This document shows, in pieces, positions 1 to 7,600 of a stretch of 11,860 nt of DNA (position 1 is the first letter of the stretch; each line of letters begins with the position of its first letter). The notes under the pieces were generated by a model. The model worked only from the letters and a program-made list of their open reading frames with translations, was not told the DNA's origin and did no database searches. The position numbers and the translations under genes were made by a program. The stretch lies in the NCBI GenBank assembly GCA_016926475.1, contig JAFGON010000062.1, positions 1-11,860 on the forward strand, read 5' to 3'. The DNA comes from a candidate division WOR-3 bacterium (GTDB taxonomy: Bacteria; SDB-A).

Positions 1-1173
1 TATCGCCGTCGAATCATCGTCTGTCCAGTATTGTGTCGCTATACCGACGAACTGGTCGCTCGTGCCGTATCTCGTGCAGGCTACAAAAGGCATTACTGTG
101 TGGACGTCTCCAAGCAAAAAGAATCCCGCGCCTGACCAGTTTTGTCCTCCGTCGGAAGAAGTGTATTCCATGGATCTCGTTGTCGGATCGTCTATCGCGC
201 CAGACTGATATACAACATGAATAAAGTTTGTCGGCCATGCATTGTATCTTGCTGATGATATTACCGGATAGTTGAAGTAGGCATCGGTGCCTATTGATAA
301 AAATCCCTGAGAAGTGGTGAAATAATTGGTGTACCTGAAAACTCTTATTACATCGCCTGTCACGAAATTATATACGAGGTGAGCGTAAGGTCCGGGTCCA
401 GCGCAGATATCGTATCCTCTCTCTGTTTTCTGAGTGCTTGTAATACTGCCGGTGGTCCAGTTGGCGCCTCCGTCTGCTGAAGCGGCTCTTCTAAGGCCGA
501 AAGGTGAAGCGGCGATGTTGAAGACTACATAAATATGCGGGTTAGCCTCATCTGTTATATCCATTTCAACCCATTTGATGTCGTTGTAGGAAGTGAAATC
601 ATACCAATCAGATGTAGAGTTGTCGGCTTTTACTCTTCTGTAAGTTGCGTATGTGTCGCCTGAATGAGCATAGACGGTAACTTGATATATATAGGGATTT
701 GCGTCGTTTGCCTGAATCCTCATGTCGTAGCTTATGACATCCACATCGGTAGGATAAAACCACAGCTCCCAGCCCCTTACCCATGTATAACCCATGTCAG
801 TCGAGAGGTATGTCCAAATTGTATCGCTTGTCCCATGATCAGCGAGAAGAGAGACATAGACATATCCGTTGACATCATAATCGAAAGCCAGTTTTGTGTT
901 GACATAGTTGATTGGGCAGGTGTTTGTGACTAAAAGATCGTCGCTCCACAAAGGGGCATAGGCTACAGGAGGTTGTGAAGAGCTGGTAATGGTTTCAATA
1001 ACAGTGGAACGGACCCCGGGATTCTGGAGGTATATTTGATTGTCAATAGACCCGTCGTCAACTGAAAAGTTTTCGTTAATAACGGCTGGTTTTGAGTATG
1101 CTTGAACGATCTGAGCCTGTATAGCCACGGCAATAAAAATCGCAAAAGTAAAAAAGAACACAACTTTCTTCAT
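1..1173 (-). CDS. Secreted Asp-box (BNR/sialidase-like) beta-propeller protein, 3' end beyond window
   Basis: An uninterrupted reading frame of 391 codons runs from an ATG at 1173-1171 to the left edge, so the C-terminus is missing. The start is fixed by AGGAGG at 1185-1180, six bases upstream. The N-terminus is a classic signal peptide: MKK, a hydrophobic core to about residue 18, and possible cleavage after Ala20 or Ala25. Three Asp-boxes (S-x-D-x-G-x-x-W) are visible: residues 124-131 (STDMGYTW), 232-239 (SADGGANW) and 339-346 (SSDGGQNW). Such boxes mark beta-propeller folds of sialidase/BNR type. They are structural, so they do not show sialidase activity, and I see no catalytic signature. 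The boxes are 108 and 107 residues apart, with a box-less blade-like segment between each pair. The protein is probably exported or surface-attached. Its substrate is unknown. Confidence 0.85.
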   Translation of the reverse strand, partial: MKKVVFFFTFAIFIAVAIQAQIVQAYSKPAVINENFSVDDGSIDNQIYLQNPGVRSTVIETITSSSQPPVAYAPLWSDDLLVTNTCPINYVNTKLAFDYDVNGYVYVSLLADHGTSDTIWTYLSTDMGYTWVRGWELWFYPTDVDVISYDMRIQANDANPYIYQVTVYAHSGDTYATYRRVKADNSTSDWYDFTSYNDIKWVEMDITDEANPHIYVVFNIAASPFGLRRAASADGGANWTTGSITSTQKTERGYDICAGPGPYAHLVYNFVTGDVIRVFRYTNYFTTSQGFLSIGTDAYFNYPVISSARYNAWPTNFIHVVYQSGAIDDPTTRSMEYTSSDGGQNWSGAGFFLLGDVHTVMPFVACTRYGTSDQFVGIATQYWTDDDSTAI

Positions 1174-1213
1174 GCTTTTCCTCCTTTTTAGTGCTATTTT
1201 TCCACCCATAGTA

Positions 1214-1241
1214 ATTGTAAAACTAAATTCTTCAAAAACAA
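1214..1241 (-). promoter_or_regulatory. Putative promoter of the Asp-box protein gene
   Basis: Reading the minus strand, TTGTTT (1241-1236) and TACAAT (1219-1214) are separated by 16 bases, about 40 bases upstream of the ATG. The -10 matches five of six consensus positions and the -35 only three. The region is AT-rich, so chance matches are likely. Confidence 0.35.
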
Positions 1242-1325
1242 TAAGTATCTTTTAAAACTTATATCATAGTGCCTTTTCATTATTTGGAGAAAATTAAAAT
1301 TTTTTGAATCTAAATCGGGTTGAAC

Positions 1326-1354
1326 TTGAAATTCAGCTGGATTTCGTGCAGAAT
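1326..1354 (+). promoter_or_regulatory. Putative promoter of the dapF operon
   Basis: TTGAAA (1326-1331) and CAGAAT (1349-1354) are separated by 17 bases and lie about 40 bases before the dapF GTG. The -10 is a weak match (four of six). It is the best-spaced pair I found in the divergent intergenic region. No operator was recognised. Confidence 0.25.
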
Positions 1355-1367
1355 GATTCTATGGGCT

Positions 1368-1390
1368 AAAACTCTACAATGGGGAGTTTT
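1368..1390 (+). promoter_or_regulatory. Hairpin overlapping the dapF ribosome binding site
   Basis: AAAACTC (1368-1374) and GAGTTTT (1384-1390) form a perfect 7-bp stem with a 9-base loop. The only plausible Shine-Dalgarno for dapF, GGGGAG at 1381-1386, lies partly in the loop and partly in the 3' arm. The stem therefore buries its GAG, and the GTG start follows the arm by two bases. The TTTTTT after the stem also gives it a terminator-like look, but no plus-strand gene ends upstream. The stem is AT-rich and only moderately stable, so a role in limiting dapF translation is inference. Confidence 0.4.
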
Positions 1391-1392
1391 TT

Positions 1393-2211
1393 GTGATTTT
1401 TTTCAAATACCAGGCTGCCGGCAACGACTACATACTAATCGACCTTCAGGGGCAAAATGCCGATGGAATGGTGCTTGACGAGACCGCAAGAAAATTTTGC
1501 GAGAGAAAAAAAGGAATTGGAGCCGACGGTCTGCTTGTTCTAAAAAGCTATCAAGAGTGTGATTTTTTTCTGAGCATCTACAACAGCGACGGGTCATTGG
1601 CACAGATGTGCGGCAACGGCTTGCGCTCAGCGGTTCTTTATTTCTACAAGAGAATAAAAAGAAGAAATAGCTTAAAGGTCCTCACCGATTCAGGTGTTAA
1701 AAATTGCAACGTCATTGACTTTGACGGTAAAAACTCAGCGCTTGTAAAGGTCTCTATAGCAAAACCCGATTTTGATTTCTTTGAAAGAGAAAGATTTTTT
1801 CCTCTGATGTTGAATTGCCCGGAAAAAAAACTCTTTTACTGCGTGTCCGTGGGAAATCCTCACGCTGTAGCTTTGGTCGAAAATGCAGAAAAGGCGGACC
1901 TCATCTCGCTTCACGACTGTGTCATGGAAAAAAAATATTTTCCGGACGGAATAAATGTTTCAGTTGTACAAACCATTGACAAAAATCTTTTTTTTCAGAG
2001 GGTTTTTGAGAGAGGAGCAGGCGAGACGCTTTCATGCGGAACCGGAGCGGCGGCTGCATACGCAGTTCTCAGAAAACTTGGGAAAATTGAAAAGAAAACA
2101 ACAGCGCGTCAAAAAGGCGGAGAGATTGCGCTTTCAGAAGAAGAAGACGGGGAAATAACCATAGAAGGCGTTGTACAGGAAGTCTTTCAAGGAGAAAGAG
2201 ATGAAATATAA
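1393..2211 (+). CDS. dapF: Diaminopimelate epimerase
   Basis: This 272-residue cytoplasmic enzyme interconverts LL- and meso-diaminopimelate. It is a PLP-independent racemase that acts in lysine synthesis and supplies the peptidoglycan cross-linking residue. The N-terminus FFKYQAAGNDYILID is the family opening. The two catalytic cysteines are present: Cys73 in SDGSLAQMCGNG and Cys215 in GAGETLSCGTG. GNPHAV precedes the second half. Length is typical. The start is GTG, which aligns with family N-termini and has GGGGAG six bases upstream. The last 11 bases overlap the next gene's start, so it heads a four-gene operon. No other lysine-pathway gene is nearby, so its co-expression with an ion-transport and signalling pair is unusual. 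Confidence 0.96.
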   Translation: MIFFKYQAAGNDYILIDLQGQNADGMVLDETARKFCERKKGIGADGLLVLKSYQECDFFLSIYNSDGSLAQMCGNGLRSAVLYFYKRIKRRNSLKVLTDSGVKNCNVIDFDGKNSALVKVSIAKPDFDFFERERFFPLMLNCPEKKLFYCVSVGNPHAVALVENAEKADLISLHDCVMEKKYFPDGINVSVVQTIDKNLFFQRVFERGAGETLSCGTGAAAAYAVLRKLGKIEKKTTARQKGGEIALSEEEDGEITIEGVVQEVFQGERDEI

Positions 2212-2938
2212 AATATTGGATCTAATTGTTTTTTTGGCGCTTTTTATTTCTTGCTCAAAAAAAGCAGATTTCAACGAACTCATAGATTCCGCAGGTTTTC
2301 ATCTTGAGAGGGTAAACAGGTTGAAGACAGGTTACGAAGATTCACAAGAGGTGAGAGAGCTTCTGGATAAAGCTCTCAAGGAAAGCGAAAAAGCGGTGGA
2401 GTTAAGACCCGAATCTCCTGAGGCAAACGGGCTTTACGCGAGAGCTCTTTACGCGTCGGGAAGAATTCAAGAAGCCTACGGGGCGTCTGTTGTCTGTCTT
2501 AGAGCTGATTCTCTCAACTCAAACGGTAACCTGGCGATGGGCAACGTCTTCAGAAGAACGGGAGACCTGGAAAAGGCAGAGTTCTATATTGAAAGGGCTG
2601 TACTCTCGGACTCGTCCGATCTCTATTTAAAATATTCCCTTGCCCTTTTGTACCAGGAGAGAAGAAAATTTTTCGACGCCGAAAGCATACTTGAAAACCT
2701 TCTTGATAAAGAACCCGATAATATTCGGTTTCTTTACTCTCTCGCGGCTGTAAACGAAGAACAAAGGGACCTCGTGAAAGCCGAAAGGCTTTTCAGAGAA
2801 CTCACGGAGAAGGAGCCGGAAAACCCTGACCTTTGGAGGTCCTACGCAATGCTGCTGGAAAAGGGCGGGGACACTGCAGGATCGAAAATACTTTATTTTA
2901 AAGCGGATTCCATTGAGTATTCATTGAACAATGAATAG
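2201..2938 (+). CDS. TPR-repeat lipoprotein
   Basis: This is a predicted 245-residue lipoprotein. The N-terminus MKYKILDLIVFLALFISC is a type II signal peptide with Cys18 as the lipidation site; Phe at -3 is slightly atypical. The rest is helical, with about five tetratricopeptide repeats of 34 residues from roughly residue 72 to 240. For example, the segments starting near 107, 141 and 175 share the A-x-x-Y/L and G-D/R-x-x-x-A pattern and end in PDN- or PEN-like turns. TPR lipoproteins usually act as envelope scaffolds, but no specific partner is evident. I chose the ATG at 2201 because AAGGAG ends six bases before it and it starts the signal peptide directly; a TTG thirty bases upstream would place charged residues before it. 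It overlaps dapF by 11 bases and the antiporter gene by 8. Confidence 0.85.
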   Translation: MKYKILDLIVFLALFISCSKKADFNELIDSAGFHLERVNRLKTGYEDSQEVRELLDKALKESEKAVELRPESPEANGLYARALYASGRIQEAYGASVVCLRADSLNSNGNLAMGNVFRRTGDLEKAEFYIERAVLSDSSDLYLKYSLALLYQERRKFFDAESILENLLDKEPDNIRFLYSLAAVNEEQRDLVKAERLFRELTEKEPENPDLWRSYAMLLEKGGDTAGSKILYFKADSIEYSLNNE

Positions 2939-4694
2939 TTACGGGCTTCACATACTGACGATCGGTCTTTTAATTCTCGCCGGCAACCTCGGGGGCAGAA
3001 TCGCAAGAAGGCTCAGAATAAGCGAGATAATTGGACAGATCATGGGTGGTATCGTGATCGGGCCCCTGGCGATTCTCGTTTTGAGGAACATTTCAGACGA
3101 TGTCGCGATAATTTATTCAAGGGAGTTTATCTCTTTTCAATTCGTAATTTTCGCCTTTCTTTCTCTAATAGCCTTTGGAATCGGAGAGGAACTCCACTTC
3201 ACGAGGCTGAAAAAGATTTTTAAGAGGGTTTTTTGGGTCTCTATAGCAAATGTGGCGCTCACATTCACTTTGGTTTTTCTGGCTTTTCTCTTCTACGGAA
3301 AAATCGTTCAAGAGTCGGGAATAGACCTTTTATTGTCTTTACTGATAGCGTCAATAGCGATCGCGCAGTCTCCGGCAATAATATTCGCAATAATGAACAG
3401 GTATGAAATAGAAGGAGATATAAGAAACATAATCGGAAACATCATGGCTATAGTTGACCTTTTCGCCATTTTTATATTTTCCGTTCTTATCCAAATCAAA
3501 ACTCAGACGGGAACCGATATCTCTGTTTTAAAAACGACCAAGGATATCGGTTTGGCTTTTTTGATTGGAATGGCAGCTTTCGTCTTTCTCTGGATTCTGA
3601 TACACGGCATAAGCAAAGATGAAAAAAAGAGAAAAGCGGATTTTTTCATGCTGAAACTTCTGACAGAACATCCTGCTCCGTCCATGGAAATGTTTCTTAC
3701 TGTCGCCGGAATCGTCACGGTGATAACAGGAATATCCATTTTACTGCATCTGCCTTTTCTCATCGCCGTCCTCGTAGCCGGAGCCTTGATAGCAAATTTT
3801 TCCGGTTCGCTTATTTTTGATTCAATGAAGATTGAAAACATAATGCCCGCTTTTAATCTGCTCTTTTTCGCTTTGATAGGAGCGGAAATAGATTTTAGCA
3901 AATTCAGCACTCCGATTCTTGTCCCGATTATGATATATGTTATCATAAGAGCTTTGAGTCAATACACAAGCGTAAAAATTGTTTTGAAAATTATGAAAAA
4001 TGAACCGAAAATTGTAAATTGCGTTCCTCCTCTAATGATCCCTCAAGATGGAGTAGCCGCTGTGGAAGCGGCTTTTCTTGTGAGTGTTCTCGGAAGCCCG
4101 GGACAGACAGTCGCGGACATTGTCATTCCGTCGCTCGTGATATTTTCCGTATTCGGAGTTTTTCTGACCGAAAGGTACATAAAAAAATGGCAGAACTGGG
4201 TAATCGGAGAAGCTGAGGTGGTCAAAGGAGAAAAAATTCTGCCGAAAAGACACCGTTTCAACAGGGACGATATAGCATACGTTGACCTAGAAGATGAAAA
4301 CGACAGAAAGGGAACGATAGAAGCCCTCGCGATAGAAGGCGAAAAAAGAGGCTTTTTCCCGGATAAAAACGCGGTGATAGACGCGTCCAACATAAGGGAG
4401 ACCCTGCAAGAGACAATCCTGATGGAAGGAATCGTTTTGCCTCACTGCAGACTGAGAGCCATGAAAAAACCCAAAATAGTTTTCGGGATTTCTTCAAAAG
4501 GCGTGATGTGGGGTAAAAAAGCCCACAGAGCAAACATCATCATTCTTTTGATTTCGCCCACCGTAATGCCTGAACTTCATTTGGGAGCCCTATCCTATAT
4601 AGCTTTCACTTGCAAAGAGACAATGGGATTCAAAGGAATGGGGCCGGAAGAAATCAAAAACGCTATGACCTCTCTTCCCGCGGTGGCAACATGA
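2931..4694 (+). CDS. CPA2-type cation:proton antiporter with C-terminal PTS EIIA-like domain
   Basis: This 587-residue inner-membrane protein has two parts. Residues about 5-420 are very hydrophobic, with roughly a dozen membrane segments, and match the Na+/H+ or K+/H+ exchanger (CPA2, Kef/NapA-like) fold. The family's S-P-A signature is at 146-149 (QSPA). A buried acidic residue, Asp176 in AIVDLF, sits where CPA proteins carry the ion-binding Asp; a single Asp rather than an Asn-Asp pair suggests electroneutral exchange (inference). After a charged linker, residues about 461-585 resemble the type-2 EIIA domain (fructose/mannitol/PtsN class): RETLQETIL, then GIVLPHCRL with His505 at the phospho-histidine position, then the HLGAL segment. 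No TrkA-N or TrkA-C domain is present. The start has no strong Shine-Dalgarno and overlaps the lipoprotein stop by 8 bases, implying translational coupling. The ion transported is not determinable here. Confidence 0.88.
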   Translation: MNSYGLHILTIGLLILAGNLGGRIARRLRISEIIGQIMGGIVIGPLAILVLRNISDDVAIIYSREFISFQFVIFAFLSLIAFGIGEELHFTRLKKIFKRVFWVSIANVALTFTLVFLAFLFYGKIVQESGIDLLLSLLIASIAIAQSPAIIFAIMNRYEIEGDIRNIIGNIMAIVDLFAIFIFSVLIQIKTQTGTDISVLKTTKDIGLAFLIGMAAFVFLWILIHGISKDEKKRKADFFMLKLLTEHPAPSMEMFLTVAGIVTVITGISILLHLPFLIAVLVAGALIANFSGSLIFDSMKIENIMPAFNLLFFALIGAEIDFSKFSTPILVPIMIYVIIRALSQYTSVKIVLKIMKNEPKIVNCVPPLMIPQDGVAAVEAAFLVSVLGSPGQTVADIVIPSLVIFSVFGVFLTERYIKKWQNWVIGEAEVVKGEKILPKRHRFNRDDIAYVDLEDENDRKGTIEALAIEGEKRGFFPDKNAVIDASNIRETLQETILMEGIVLPHCRLRAMKKPKIVFGISSKGVMWGKKAHRANIIILLISPTVMPELHLGALSYIAFTCKETMGFKGMGPEEIKNAMTSLPAVAT

Positions 4695-7600
4695 ACAATT
4701 TTTTACCAGTTTTCATTTCTGAAAAGTTCTCGAAAAACGAATTGAATGGGAAGACGAGAGGCTCGGCTCTTTTTGTAGACCTCGGCGGCTTCACTAAGAT
4801 GACTGAAATGTTCTTCAGAAAAGGGGATAAAGGCGCCGAGGAAATTTCAAAACAGCTCTTGTGGATTTTCGATTTGCCGGTAAAAGCTGTTCATGGCTAC
4901 AGAGGCCACATAACGACTTTTGCTGGAGATGCCTTCACGGCAATATTCCCTGAGGACGACGGATCCAGAGCGTATTCGGCGGCGTCTATTTTGACGGATT
5001 TTTTTCAAAGGGAAGGCAGAAGAAACACTGAAATCGGAGAACTGACATTCACATGTAAAAGCGGAGTGGGGCAGGGGGAAATCGAGTGGGAAATAATTGA
5101 ACTTGACAAAAAATTGAACACATACATTTTCACAGGATCCGCTATTGAAAACGCTCTGAAAGAAATCGAAGATACCGGAACTGGAAAAATTGGCTGGAGT
5201 GGTAAACGAGAAGTGGATGCAGGTGAACCTTTTCAAGATGCCTGGTCTATTCCCGATGATGTCGTTTTGAAATTTATACCTCAATCAATTCTGAACGCGT
5301 GGAATAAAAGCGAATTGAGACACGCGACGACTGTGTTTGTAAACCTGGTAAGACCTGAGAGGGGCAATACCAGCGAAGTCATCAGAAGTATATATAATAC
5401 CGCAGATGAATTCGGAGGGTATTTAAACAAAGTTGATTTCGGAGACAAAGGGACTCTCGCTCTGGTTCTTTTCGGGGCTCCTGAAGCGAGAGAGAACCCG
5501 GAGGATCTCGCTCTAAGGTTTTGCGTAAAATTGAAAAAACAGATTTCTTCTTTAAAAATCGGAGTCGACAGCGGTCTTGTTTACGCCGGCAGAACAGGCG
5601 GGTCGGAGAGGTTTGAGTGGACTTGTTTGGGAAACGTGGTCAACACTTCGGCGAGAATAATGAGTTCCTGTAAAGAAAACGAAATCCTCGTTTCGGATAG
5701 CGTAAAAAAAAGAGTTGAAAAAACCGCTGTATTTGTTCAAAGGGGAGAAGTGAAATTCAAGGGCAGATCGGAACCCGAAAAAATTTACGAAATCACGGGA
5801 TTGAAAAACGCCAAAATACTTTCTTTCAAATACAAAATGGTCGGAAGAAGAGATGAACTTAAAAAGCTCGAAGATTTCACAAACAAAATAACGGTTGAAA
5901 AGTCAAACGCGGGTGTCTGCTATATTTACGGAGACGCCGGAATAGGGAAGAGCAGACTTGTCTGGGAGCTTATCGAGAATTATAAAGCTCAGGGAGTCGA
6001 CATTTCTGTTATGCACCTTCAGTGCGATGAGACGGCAAGGTATCCATGGTTCCCTGTCTCGACTTGGCTTATCGATTTTTTGAATCCTGACAGGAGAGAT
6101 TTAACAACTAAAAATATTGCGCAAGAACTCGAAGGGCTTGGCATTTCAGGAGCGGCGAAAAAAGCATGGGCTATTTCCGATATAATTGGCGTTTCTCCGG
6201 GCGACAAAACCTACGAAGAACAGAACGAAGAAAGGAAAAAAGAAAGCCAGATATTTTCACTTAAGGAATTCGTGAAAGTCCTTTCAAAAAAATCACCCTT
6301 AATTGTATTTGTCGACGATCTTCACAGTATCGACGAGCTGACTCTCGAATGGCTTTCTGCGCTGACTAGAAATGTCCCGGATTATCCATTCGCAGTTGTC
6401 TGCACTTCCAGATTTGACGAAAAAGGAGGGAAACCGAGAATAAATCTCGACCGGAGAGTCAAAGAAATGGAAATTGTCCTCGGCTCTTTTGAGACGCCAG
6501 AACTGATTACGGACATGTTCAAAGGAATAACTGGGGAAGAACCTTCCAAACCGACAACAAATTATCTTCTCGACAACACCGGGGGTAATCCTTTTTTCCT
6601 CGAGCAGACAATAATTTTTTTGAAAGAAAGAGAGATGCTCACTGGTTCACCGATGACGATTGACGGTAAAATCGAAAGACTTCCGGATTCACTCAACGAC
6701 TTGCTGACGGCGAGACTTGATTCAATGGATTACGAATTGAGAGAGATAATAAAAAAAGCGGCGGTGATAGGAGAACGGTTCCTAGTTGAAATACTGCGCT
6801 GTATCATTGAGGAGAGTGTCAAAGACGAACTTGAATTTTTTCTCGACAAAGGCGAGCAAGGGCAAATCATCGCGAGAGAACTAAACTACGAAAATATATA
6901 TATGTTCAGACACGCCATGCTCAGAGAAGCGGCTTACCAGCTTTATCTGCCTTCAGAAAGAATGATTTTGCACGGTCAAATATTCGAGATAGCTCAAAAA
7001 ATTCTTTCGAGAGAAATTGAAATACACACAAAACTTCTTCTCGAGCAAGCAGAGAAAGCCGAACAGTGGTCTAAATGGGAAGAATACGCGAAAGACTACG
7101 TCAATATCATGCTTAAAAAAAACGCGAACAAAGAATCGCTGAGGATATGCGGAAAACTCGCCAAGTATTACGTGAAAATAGGTGACTATTTAAAATGGGC
7201 TGAAAACGAACTGATGACCGGAAAAATACTCAAAAAAACAGGACAGCTCAAGGAAGCCCACGATAAAATAGTAGGGGCTATAGAAAAATTCGGCAAGAAT
7301 CCAGACATTCTCGCTGAAGCCTACAATGAACTTGGCACGGTTTTTCTCAAAGACGGAGAATTCGACAAAGCACTCGCCAGTTTTGAAAGAGCGCTTGAGT
7401 ATTCAAAAATTATCGCGGGTCAAAAATTAGAAAGCAGAACTTTCGGAAATTTCGGAGTTCTTTACGCCACAAAAAAGAATTTCGAAAAAGCTCTTGAAAG
7501 CTATGAAAAAGCGAAGGAAATAGCCGTTGCAACAGGAGACAAAACTTCTGAAGCTCTCGCTATGTCGAACATCGGAGCGATATTGGCTCAGCAGAACAAA

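Noticed and set aside
664-933. 89-codon plus-strand frame opposite the Asp-box gene.
   Set aside because: It is antisense to a well-supported secreted protein with signal peptide, ribosome binding site and Asp-boxes, and it has no Shine-Dalgarno or recognisable domain of its own.
3503-3946. 147-codon open frame on the minus strand.
   Set aside because: It lies wholly antisense to membrane segments of the antiporter and has no family resemblance. It is a shadow of a strongly coding plus frame.
4610-4690. Upstream extension of the cyclase protein by 27 codons.
   Set aside because: The extension lies inside the antiporter gene and would add a charged non-homologous leader. The ATGA at 4691 starts right at the cyclase fold.
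5210-5340. Boundary between the two cyclase domains considered as two fused genes or a frameshift.
   Set aside because: The frame is continuous and the spacing and residue division (metal Asp in domain 1, Asn218 in domain 2) match the single-chain sAC design.
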